From Stomorhina lunata (taxonomy: Eukaryota > Arthropoda > Insecta > Diptera > Rhiniidae), in the NCBI GenBank assembly GCA_933228675.1, contig OW121742.1, positions 40,596,585 through 40,660,584 of the forward strand: a stretch of 64,000 nucleotides of DNA, read 5' to 3'. The position numbers and the translations under genes were made by a program. Numbering within the stretch: the first letter of the stretch is position 1; each line of letters begins with the position of its first letter. Of the stretch, positions 11,656-22,335 are shown in pieces. The notes under the pieces were generated by a model. It was not told where the DNA came from. It saw nothing but the letters and a program-made list of their open reading frames with translations, and ran no database searches.

Positions 11656-13128
11656 TACAAAGAGTAAGCGATCGCCAACTAGTACCATTAAAAAGTATAC
11701 GATCGCCAACTTTTTTTTATAAAAAAGTAGTCGATCGCCAACTTTTTTTATAAAAAAGAAGGCGATCGCCAAATTTTTGTATAAAAAAGAAGGCGATCGC
11801 CAACTTTTTCCAAAAAAAAACGAAGGCGATCGCCAACATTTTCTATAAAAAAAGGCGATCGCCAACTTTTTCTATAAAAAAGAAGGCGATCGCCAACTTT
11901 TTCTATAAACAAGAAGGCGAGCGCCAACTTTTTCTATAAAAAAGAAGGCGATCGCCAACTTTTTCTATACAAAAGAAGGCGATCGCCAACTTTTTGTATA
12001 AAAAAGAAGGCGATCGCCAACTTTTTCCAAAAAAAAAGAAGGCGATTGCCAACTTTTTCCAAAAAAAAACGAAGGCGATCGCCAACATTTTCTATATAAA
12101 AAGGCGATCGCCAACTTTTTCTATAAAAAAGAAGGCGATCGCCAACTTTTTCTATAAAAAAGAAGGCGATCGCCAACTTTTTCTATAAAAAAGAAGGCGA
12201 TCGCCAACTTTTTCCAAAAAAAAGAAGGCGATTGCCAACTTTTTCCAAAAAAAAACGAAGGCGATCGCCAACATTTTCTATATAAAAAGGCGATCGCCAA
12301 CTTTTTCTATAAAAAAGAAGGCGATCGCCAACTTTTTCTATAAAAAAGAAGGCGATCGCCAACTTTTTCTATAAAAAAGAAGGCGATCGCCAACCTTTTC
12401 TATAAAAAAGAAGGCGATCGTCAACTTTTTCTATAAAAAAGAAGGCGATCGCCAACTTCTTCTATAAAAAAGAAGGCGATCGCCAACTTTTTCTATAAAA
12501 AAGAAGGCGATCGCCAACTTTTTCTATAAAAAAGAAGGCGATCGCCAACTTTTTCTATAAAAAAGAAGGCGATCGCCAACTTTTTCTATAAAAAAGAAGG
12601 CGATCGCCAACTTTTTCTATAAAAAAGAAGGCGATCGCCAACTTTTTTTGTAAAAAAGAAGGCGATAGCCAACTTTTTCTATAAAAAAGAAGGCGATCGC
12701 CAACTTTTTCTATAAAAAAGAAGGCGGTCGCCGAATTTTTCTATAAAAAAGAAGGCGATCGCCAACTTTTTCTATAAAAAAGAAGGCGATCGCCAACTTT
12801 TTCTATAAAAATGACGGCGATCGCCAACTTTTTCTATAAAAAAGAAGGCGATCGCCAACTTTTTCTATAAAAAAGAAGGCGATCGCCAACTTTTTCTATA
12901 AAAAAGAAGGCGATCGCCAACTTTTTCTATAAAAAAGAAGGCGATCGCCAACTTTTTCTATAAAAAAGAAGGCGATCGCCAACTTTTTCTATAAAAAAGA
13001 AGGCGATCGCCAACTTTTTCTATAAAAAAGAAGGCGATCGCAAACTGTTTCTATAAAAAAGAAGGCGATCGCGAACTTTTTCTATAAAAAAAGAAGGAGA
13101 TCGCCAACTTTTTCTATAAAAAGAAAGT
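11656..13128 (+). repeat. 31-bp satellite with GGCGATCGCC palindrome
   Basis: About 47 tandem copies of a 31-bp unit are present. Each holds the perfect 10-bp palindrome GGCGATCGCC followed by AACTTTTTCTATAAAAAAGAA. The GC-rich core stands out against surroundings that are almost all A and T. A variant triplet (CCAAAAAAAAACGAAGG, then AACATTTTCTATA) recurs near 11,814, 12,059 and 12,246, showing block duplication of several units. The right part (12,300-13,080) is more uniform. Each core carries an 8-bp GCGATCGC site. Short open frames on both strands merely translate the repeat. Confidence 0.97.
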
Positions 13129-13740
13129 CCAACTATTTATAGAAATTTTTTGAAAATACTATTTTTTAAGGAAATTTTTTAAAAAAATTTATTATTTATA
13201 GGAAATTTTTCGAAAATTGACTATTTATAGGAAATTTTTCGAAAATTGACTATTTTTATAGGAAATTTTTCGAAAATTGACTATTTATAGGAAATTTTTC
13301 GAAAATTTACTATTTATAGGAAATTTTTTGAAAATTAACTTTTTTTTATAGAAGATTTTTCGAAAATTTACTATTTTTATGGGAAATTTTTCGAAAATTT
13401 ACTATTTTTATAGGAAATTTTTCGAAAATTTACTATTTTTATAAGACATTTTTCTAAGGTTGACTATTTTTATAGGAAATTTTTCGAAAGTTGGCTATTT
13501 TTATAGGAATTTTTTTTTGAAAATTTACTATTTTTATAGGAAATTTTTCCAAAATTCACTTTTTTTGTAGGAAATTTTTCGAAAATTGACTATTTTTATA
13601 GAAAATTTTTCAAAAATTTAACTTTTATATGAAGTTTTTCGAAATTTTACTATTTGCAGGAAATTTTTAAAAATTTGAAATTTGACTATTAATTGGAAAT
13701 TTATCAAAAACTTAATTTTTATAGGCAATTTTTCAAAAAC
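13129..13740 (+). repeat. 29-bp satellite, orientation A (degenerate)
   Basis: About 20 units of GGAAATTTTTCG / AAAATTGACTATTTATA are arranged head to tail and follow the GGCGATCGCC array without any unique DNA between. Units are variable (TTTACT for TTGACT, poly-T expansions), and some carry CTATTTTTATA and so are 31 bp. The array converges on an oppositely oriented array of the same family at about 13,741. Confidence 0.92.
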
Positions 13741-14405
13741 TGAATAGTCAATTTTCGAAAGATTTCATATTGATATTTTTGAAAAAATTTCAATAAAAAG
13801 TAAATTTTCGATGAAAAAAAAATTTCCTTTAAATAGTCAATTTTCGAAAAATTTCCTATAAATAGTCAATTTTCGAAAAATTTCCTATAAATAATCAATT
13901 TTCGAAAAATTTCCTATAAATAGTCAATTTTCGAAAAATTTCCTATAAATAATCAATTTTCGAAAAATTTCCTATGAATGTTCAATTTTCGAAAAATTTC
14001 CTATAAATAGTCAATTTTCGAAAAATTTCCTATAAATAGTCAATTTTCGAAAAATTTCCTATAAATAGTCAATTTTCGAAAAATTTCCTATAAATAGTCA
14101 ATTTTCGAAAAATTTCCTATGAATAGTCAATTTTCAAAAAATTTCCTATAAATAGTCAATTTTCAAAAATTTTTATAAAAAGTAAATTTTTGATAAAATT
14201 TCCAATAAATTGTCAATTTTTGAAAAATTTCTTATAAATATTCAATTTTTTTTAAATTTCCTATAAGTAGTCAATTTTCGAAAAATTTCCTATAAATATT
14301 AAATTTTCGAAAAATTTCTTATAACTAGAAAATTTTCAAAAAATTTCCTATGAATAGTCATTTTCAAAAAATTTCCTATAAATAGTCAATTTTCGAAAAT
14401 ATTTC
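13741..14405 (-). repeat. 29-bp satellite, orientation B
   Basis: These are reverse-complement units (CTATAAATAGTCAATTTTCG / AAAAATTTC) of the preceding array, about 23 copies. The middle (13,850-14,150) is uniform and the edges are degenerate. With 13,129-13,740 it forms a spacer-less inverted pair. It ends at GAAGATTTGCAATTTTCGTCC. Confidence 0.93.
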
Positions 14406-16474
14406 GAAGATTTGCAATTTTCGTCCCGCCTTACCACTGTTTTCTATACCATGCTATTATTATATAAATAAATATATTATACACCAGATCGTGTGTAATT
14501 GCAAATGTAACAAATAATATGATTACGTTGCAGATTTTTTTGTGCCGTTTCTTATTTATTGCCACGAGACAAAAAATGTCAGAAATTAAGCAGATCTTTT
14601 GACAATTTTATTTAACTTGTTTAATTTATGACTTCAAGTTTATGAAAGAAGTTCTTGTGGCGTTGTGGAGTCATAAATACCGACAGACGTCAAATGACAA
14701 CGGCTCATATGTAGAAGAGGCGTATGGTAGTAATTTTTCATTAAAACTAATGCAAATTTTATAAAAATCATTTAAAATTTTTTATTACCGTTTTTTTTTT
14801 AGTGGATTAAGATGTTAAGGAGTTTCTTTCGCTACAAGAAATTTGTATTGGAAGTAACTTTTAATCGCTGTAGCTGTGATTGTGCTCCTGTAAATAGGTT
14901 TGACGCTCGTTGTCTTCATTTGCTAATTTAACTTAGTTTTTCTACTATTTTCTAAACTAATAATTACTTTTGCTTTAAAATAATCACCCATTATTTGTGT
15001 GTTCTTGTTTTCGAAAAACCCATTAACAACTTTTACCATTAAATGGAACAACATTTACATCTATTTAGTAAAATAAACCGCCTTCCCATGTACCAGAACC
15101 TTAAGTTATTTACTTCCTTAACTTTTTACTATTTAGAGTAGATCTTCATGTTCTACCAATTAATGACCCAACCACACCTGCAAGTGATTTTTGTTTGTCT
15201 GTTACTTTTTTGTTCCCAGATTTTGATTTTGGTTTAACAAATATTTGCTTTGGTGCCTTAAAAGGAGCATGAGAAGGAGTGTGCTGAAGGCTAAGTGTTT
15301 TGGTCAACTATAAATGAGTTCTGGCCCTTTTCAAATAAAAAACTTTATTTAAATTTGGAAACCATTTGGGGTTTGTCAACTTATTTTTAGTGGATAATGG
15401 TAGTGAGAACTTAATTAGATAACTTTTCAAATGAAAATCAAACAAATTTGGGATTTGAATTTGTTGGGTAGAAATAAATCTAATAAATAAGATTTAGAGA
15501 AATGATACAAATACTACTATTTTATAGCTTAGTTCAAAAATATAAAAAGGGGAGACATTTTTGTAATATTTAGAAAATGTAGTCAAATTTGTTATATGTG
15601 AGAGTTAAAAAAATTTAATATTTGAAGAAAATTATTGAATAATTTTTAATTGTTTGAAAGTTTATTAGGCTATAATTTCTTTCGTGAAAAATATAGAAGG
15701 CGGAGTTCAAAGCAAATTAAAGCCCTATCTCTTGGCTTTACAATGGTTTATAAATAATTTGCATATTTCTGCATATTTTTGCATATTTAGCCTAAAAGGA
15801 AAAATAAATAAAATGATTTAATTAAACAAACATTTTAAAAATATGACTAAAAGCAAACTATAAATACAATATTTGGGCAGAAAGCTCAAATATTGTTGTC
15901 AAAATCGAGCACAGTGTAATTATTGAATAATTTTTAATTGACAGAAAGTTTAGCAGGTTAGGCATTTTTTTGTGAAAAATGTAGAAGGCGAAATTCAAAG
16001 CAAATTTAGGCCTGATATCTTGGCTTTATCATAATTTATAAATAATTTGCATATTTCTGCATATTTTTGCATATTTAGCCTAAAAGGAAAAATAACTAAA
16101 ATGATCTAATTAAACTTAAATTTTAAAAAATTTGACTAAAAGCAAACTATAAATACAACATATGGGCAGAAAGTCCATGGCCTGAAGCATAGTTGCTAGT
16201 ATATAATTCATATGATGTTCAACAGTCAACAAGCTCCAGAAGAAATGCCTCTAAATTTGGATATTATAGGACCAACTTTTTTAAAGAACTTTTGTAAGTT
16301 TATAAATATGATATAAATTAGTTTCGTGTTTTAATTAAAAATATTTTTTTTAACTCCTAAATTGAAAAAAATATCCTAATGCCTGAAAGATAATTTTGTT
16401 GCCGAATTTTGTTTTTTTTACTTAGTTCAAAAAGATAAACAGTTATCGAGTTATGCAAATATTAATTATGCAAC
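14406..16474. other. AT-rich spacer with one candidate exon
   Basis: Mostly featureless AT-rich DNA. A tandem duplication (15,631-16,175) is listed separately. At 14,791-14,802 a T-run ending in AG precedes a frame open for 42 codons from TGG at 14,803. It includes 13 consecutive sense codons before a possible donor GTAACT at 14,854, and other weak donors follow. I do not recognise the peptide (it begins WIKMLRSFFRYKK), and an accidental opening is more likely than an exon. Confidence 0.4.
15631..16175 (+). repeat. Two-copy 288-bp tandem duplication
   Basis: Copy one begins at ATTATTGAATAATTTTTAAT (15,631) and copy two at the same words at 15,919, so the period is 288 bp. The shared block runs for about 255 bp and ends in GGGCAGAAAG. 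A nearly invariant core contains ATTTGCATATTTCTGCAT, another GCATATTT and then AGCCTAAAAGGAAAAATAA. The copies differ by scattered substitutions and small indels, so the duplication is old. The ATTTGCAT word is the octamer recognised by POU-domain factors, but no function can be claimed from that. Confidence 0.9.
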
Positions 16475-17300
16475 CTAAGACATAGACTAAGACATAGACT
16501 AAGACATAGACTAAGACATAGACTAAGACATAGACTAAGACATAGACTAAGACATAGACTAAGACATAGACTAAATCATAGACTAAGACATAGACTAAGA
16601 CATAGAATAAGACATAGACTAAGACATAGACTAAGACATAGACTAAGACATAGACTAAGACATAGACTAAGACATAGACTAAGACATAGACTAAGACATA
16701 GACTAAGACATAGACTAAGACATAGACTAAGACACAGACTAAGACATAGACTAAGACATAGACTAAGACATAGACTAAGACATAGACTAAGACATTGACT
16801 AAGACATAGACTAAGACATAGACTACGACATAGACTAAGACATAGACTACGACATAGACTAAGACATAGACTAAGACATCGACTTAGACATAGGCTAAGA
16901 CATAGACTAAGACATAGACTAAGACATAGACTAAGACATAGACATAGACTAAGACACAGACTAAGACATAGACTAAGACATAGACTAAGACATAGACTAA
17001 GACATAGACTAAGACATTGACTAAGACATAGACTAAGACATAGACTACGACATAGACTAAGACATAGACTACGACATAGACTAAGACATAGACTAAGACA
17101 TCGACTTCGACATAGGCTAAGACATAGACTAAGACATTGACTAAGACATAGACTAAGACATAGACTAAGACATAGACTAAGACATAGACTAAAACATAGA
17201 CTAAGACATAGACTAAGACATAGACTAAGACATAAACTAAGACATAGACTAAGACATAAACTAAGTCATAGAGTAAGACATAGAATAAGACGTAGACTAA
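16475..17300 (+). repeat. 12-bp satellite (AGACTAAGACAT)n, plus orientation
   Basis: About 69 copies of AGACTAAGACAT. A variant-marked block starting at GACACAGACT (16,731) recurs 222 bp later (16,953). The repeated block has the same order of ACATTGACT, two ACTACGACATAG and one ACATCGACT variants. A 6-bp slip (GACATAGACATAGAC near 16,940) explains why the interval is not a multiple of 12. Confidence 0.97.
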
Positions 17301-17454
17301 GAAAATTTTCAGAAATTATCTATAAATTAAATTTTATATTAAAAATTTTAATATATACGTTTTGATCATAAAATTTAATTAGATAATTTGATTTTTCATT
17401 TATGAATTAGAGGCTCAATTTTCTCTACAAAATAAAATTTTAGATTTTGACAAA

Positions 17455-17660
17455 AATTTTTAGTTTTCACAAAAATTTTTAATTTTCAATAAATTTTTTA
17501 ATTTTCAAAAAAAAATTTTAACTTCACAAAAATTTTTAAATTTTCACAAAAATTTTTTATTTTTACAAAAATTTTTAAATTTTCACAAAAATTTTTAAAT
17601 TTTTACAAAAATTTTTAATTTTTCACAAAAATTTTTAATTTTTCCAAAAATTCTAAATTT
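17455..17660. repeat. Short AT-rich repeat TTTTCACAAAAATTTTTAA
   Basis: Roughly ten imperfect copies of a unit of about 20 bp (TTTTCACAAAAATTTTTAAA) run through this stretch with variable spacing. It lies just after the 12-bp array and a short AT-rich interval. Confidence 0.75.
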
Positions 17661-19404
17661 TGTTCTTAATTTTAAATTTTACTAAAACCTGTAAAAAATA
17701 TATCACTTACTCCAAATAACCTTCCAAAAATATTTGCCTTCTACATTTCATTTCTACATATTTGAGGGGGTCAGTTTAAAATGACTTAAAATATCGTTAG
17801 GTTATAGCAGCAACTACACGCCATCACTTAAAAATTTTCATAAACTGCCACCGCCATTATGCCAAAAGCAGATTGTAATAAAATCTAGAAACAAATTGCT
17901 TTCAAATTGGCAGTCACTATATCTATTTAATGTGCCACATCGATATATGTATGTGGCACGCGCTTTTTCGTTGCACAAACAAAATTATTAACAACAATAG
18001 AAACAATCGCTTTATCGCCTATATTATTGTTGTTGTTATTAAATCATGATACAAACCACACCATTAATATACCCAAAACAACTTGCCACACCATCGCCAA
18101 AGTCATCATCATCATATTGTCGTCATCGTCATCATCATCTGCATTGAATTTCATAACTGATTCAATGGATTTATCAAGTTTTTTTTTGGTTTTGCTTTAA
18201 AATATTATTTCGTTTATGACTTTGGTGGTGCTGCTGCTGCTGACGCTGTTAAATATGACATGACCTCAAGGCGTAAAATATCATGTAATGGAATATAATT
18301 ACATTTATGTTTATTCATACTCATACTTGGGATCTATCTACTATATAGAAGTTATAAATGTTTGAGAATTTATTCATATTTAATGTACATTTATGGAAAT
18401 GTAGTTGTACAGAGGACACATATAAATATTTGTACAAACATGACAAATGGAACGCATTGAAAAGGGTCTACCAAAAATTGGAGGCATCAAGTTACATAAA
18501 ATCTAAAAATTATGTAAAGATAGACATCAAATTCCAAGAAGGTAATTGCCTTTATTGCATACTGTTGCCTCAGTGTGCAGCCTGTACCATAATACAAAGG
18601 TTTGATTATCAACGATATATTTTGATCTGAGATCGCCCCAGTATGCAACATACATTATATATAAGTTATAACTTTAAAGGAAGGTAACGATATCTGGTGA
18701 CTAAAAATTGCCCCAGTGTGCAATATCAATCAAAATAACAATGTTACAAAGGTATCGTAAAAAACAATATCTCATAAATGTTCTTACACCTCTTTCTTGA
18801 CATCCCCTTTTCCACAAAATAAATGTCCTATAAATTGTATCTCAAACTGAACACATCACATTTCACAACCTACATACAAAATGGACCCAACCGACCGATC
18901 GACAGCGCTTAAAACAAATAATAACACAACACCACTCACTTAATGCCACAATAACACAAACACAATCACACTCATCATATTAACACACACTCACACATAC
19001 AGATACAGGTTGACTCTAGGACAGACATTGGCATTAAATATAGACCGATGTTGATAGAGATTTAAAGAGTTTTACAAATAAATAATACGTTAGTGTGGCC
19101 CCACTCAATAATGGACTAAGACAAAACTAAAAAAAGTGGTTAAAATAGTTATTTAAACTTTTGTGGTTTGTTCAAGCCAAAGGCCAATACAAATTACAAC
19201 TAAACTATTTATTTGGTTGGGTTTTCTAGGCTGAAATGGAAAATTGGGAAAAACTAATATTTACTCCAATATTGAAAAGATTTCATATATTGACAAAAAA
19301 ATAAAAGTCTGGTTTTAGATTAGTTTAGGCGAGAGACCACCAACTTGGTTTTAAGATGCAACCGCTTTGGATGAGCTACAATAGGCAGCTCATCCTAACG
19401 CAGA
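17661..19404. other. Non-satellite spacer
   Basis: Less AT-rich than the surroundings, with CATCATCAT/GTCGTCATCG tracts near 18,103-18,142 and CTGCTGCTGCTGACGCTG near 18,231. One plus-strand frame of 90 codons is open at 18,358-18,630, starting MFENLFIFNVHLWKC. I find no family motif in it and the upstream context shows no promoter, so I do not call it a gene. A 13-bp word recurs three times between 18,567 and 18,722 (see findings). Confidence 0.5.
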
Positions 19405-21343
19405 CAAAAGACATAGACTAACCCATAGACTAAAATAAAGACTAGGACATAGATTAAGATATAGACTAAGACATAGAATAAGACATAGACTTAGACATAG
19501 ACCAAGGCTAAGACACAAACATAGACAGAGGCCAAGACGTAGACATAGACACAAAATCACACACAGACATAGACGCAGACATAGATATAGACATAGATAT
19601 GGACATTTATATTGACATAGACACAGACAAAGACATAGACTAAGACATAGACTAAGACATAGACTAAGACATAGACTAAGACATAGACTAAGACATAGAC
19701 TAAGACATAGACTAAGACATAGAATAAGACATAGACTAAGACAAAAACTAAGACATAGACTAAGACATAGACTAAGACATAGACTAAGACATAGACTAAG
19801 ACATAGACTAAGACATAGACTAAGACATAGACTAAGACATAGACTAAGACATAGACTAAGACATAGACTAAGACATAGACTAAGACATAGACTAAGACAT
19901 AGACTAAGACATAGACTAAGACATAGACTAAGACATAGATTAAGAAATAGACTAAGACATAGACTAAGACATAGACTAAGACATAGACTAAGACATAGAC
20001 TAAGACATAGAATAAGACATAGACTAAGACAAAAACTAAGACATAGACTAAGACATAGACTAAGACATAGACTAAGACATAGACTAAGACATAGACTAAG
20101 ACATAGACTAAGACATAGACTAAGACATAGACTAAGACATAGACTAAGACATAGACTAAGACATAGACTAAGACATAGACTAAAACATAGACTAAGACAT
20201 AGACTAAGACATAGACTAAGACATAGACTAAGACATAGGCTAAGACATAGACTAAGACATAGACTAAGTCATAGACTAAGACATAGACTAAGACATAGAC
20301 TAAGACATAGACTAAGACATAGACTAAGACATAGACTAAGACATAGACTAAGACATAGACTAAGACATAGACTAAGACATAGACTAAGACATAGACTAAG
20401 ACATAGACTAACACATAGACTAAGACATAGACTAAGACATAGACTAAGACATAGACTAAGACATAGACTAAGACATAGACTAAGACATAGACTAAGACAT
20501 AGACTAAGAGATAGACTAAGACATAGACTAAGACATAGACTAAGACATAGACTAAGACATAGACTAAGACATAGACTAAGACATAGACTAAGACATAGAC
20601 TAAGACATAGACTAAGACATAGACTAAGACATAGACTAAGACATATACTACGACATATACTAAGACATAGACTAAGACACAGACTAAGACATAGACTAAG
20701 ACATAGACTAAGACATAGACTAAGACATAGACTAAGACATAGACTAAGACATAGAATAAGACATAGACTAAGACATAGACTAAGACAAAAACTAAGACAT
20801 AGACAAAGACATAGACTAAGACATAGACTAAGACATAGACTAAGACATAGACTAAGACATAGACTAAGACATAGACTAAGACATAGACTAAGACATAGAC
20901 TAAGACATAGACTAAGACATATACTAAGACATATACTAAGACATAGACTAAGACACAGACTAAGACATAGACTAAGACATAGACTAAGACATAGACTAAG
21001 ACATAGACTAAGACATAGACTAAGACATAGACTAAGACATAGATAAAGACATAGACTAAGACAAAGTCTAAGTCATAGACTAAGACATAGACAAAGACAT
21101 TGACTAAGACATAGACTAAGACATAGACTAAGACAAGACTAAGACATAGACTAAGACATAGACTAAGGCATAGACTAAGACATAGACTAAGACATAGAAT
21201 AAGACATAGACTAAGACATAGACTAAGACATAGACTAAGACATAGACTAAGACGTAGACTAAGACATAGACTAATATAGAGTAAGACATAGACTATGGTG
21301 TAGACTTAGACTAAGACATAGACTAAAACATAGACTAAGACAT
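19405..21343 (+). repeat. 12-bp satellite, plus orientation
   Basis: About 160 copies of AGACTAAGACAT. The first 230 bases are strongly degenerate (ATAGACATAGATATGGACAT and similar) and the right end is moderately so. Blocks marked by the variant ACAAAAACTAAG (19,741 and 20,033) indicate segmental duplication. On the minus strand the period-12 sequence leaves a frame without stops that reads LVYV repeatedly. That frame follows from the repeat and is not a gene. Confidence 0.97.
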
Positions 21344-21728
21344 ATGTTACTCCTTCCATTGTATCGTGGTTGAAAGTCGCCACATATTCTCTTTAAATGT
21401 TCCACGTTTGCAATACTTTTTGTCTATTCTTTTACTAGAGTTTAAGTTCCTTTAAACAACTCATAAAGATATTGTCAGTTCATATTTTTGTTGCAGTAGT
21501 AGCACATTTTCTGTTGTTGCAACTTAAATAAGTATGAACTTATTTATGTTCATACTCCCATATACACAGCAGGTACAAACAACTCCAACATATTTATGAC
21601 CGATTTAAATGCCAAAAACAAACCAGTAAAAAAAAGAGTTGGCAACATGGTTGGAAATATGAATGAACAATGAAATAGGGTAGGGTGTTCAAAAAATGAG
21701 TAGAGCTGAACGAACTGTTACCTTACCT
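21344..21728. other. Unique spacer between inverted 12-bp arrays
   Basis: This 385-bp non-repetitive segment separates a plus-oriented and a minus-oriented 12-bp array. In a transcript it would be the loop of a long hairpin. No gene, promoter or element is recognisable in it. Confidence 0.6.
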
Positions 21729-22335
21729 GTCTTAGTCTATGTCTTAGTCTATGACTTAGACTGTGACTCAGTCTATGTCTTAGTCTATATTTTAGTCTAT
21801 GTCTTAGGATATGTCTTAGTCTATGTCTTAGTCTATGTCTTAGTCTATGTCTTAGTCTATGTCTTAGTCTATGTCTTAGTCTATGTCTTAGTCTATGTCT
21901 TAGTCTATGTCTTAGTCTATGTCTTAGTCTATGTCTTAGTCTATGTCTTAGTCTATGTCTTAGTCTATGTCTTAGTCTATGTCTTAGTCTATGTCTTAGT
22001 CTATGTCTTAGTCTATGTCTTAGTCTATGTCTTAGTCTATGTCTTAGGCTATGTCTTAGTCTATGTCTTAGTCTATGTCTTAGTCTATGTCTTAGTCTAT
22101 GTCTTAGTCTATGTCTTAGTCTATGTCTTAGTCTATGTCTTAGTCTATGTCTTAGTCTATGTCTTAGTCTATGTCTTAGTCTATGTCTTAGTCTATGTCT
22201 TAGTCTATGTCTTAGTCTATGTTTTAGTCTATGTCTTAATCTATATCTTAATCTATGTTTTAGTCTATGTCTTAGTCTATGTCTCAGTCTATGTCTTAGT
22301 CTATGTTTTAGTCTATGTTTGAGTCTTGGTCTATG
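21729..22335 (-). repeat. 12-bp satellite, minus orientation
   Basis: About 50 copies of the reverse-complement unit (TCTTAGTCTATG). Most are perfect between 21,810 and 22,220, and both edges are degenerate. It is the inverted partner of 19,405-21,343. The open frame running through it encodes only LVYV repeats. Confidence 0.97.

Noticed and set aside
11590..12188. Open frames within the GGCGATCGCC array on both strands
   Set aside because: They translate the 31-bp repeat (period 93 in codons), occur on both strands at once and end at the first indel.
11656..13128. CRISPR-like regular palindromic repeats
   Set aside because: Units are contiguous with no unique spacers, no cas genes exist, and the context is eukaryotic.
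18358..18630. 90-codon plus-strand ORF
   Set aside because: No recognisable domain, no promoter or polyadenylation context, and one of the GCCYCAGTRTGCA copies lies inside it. Length is within what chance allows in 64 kb.
19557..20414. Long minus-strand open frame of LVYV repeats (also 21,696-22,322, 49,619-50,113 and 52,685-53,713)
   Set aside because: A 12-bp period is a multiple of three, so a repeat without an in-frame stop stays open indefinitely. The peptide is the direct translation of the satellite and shows no codon-level constraint.
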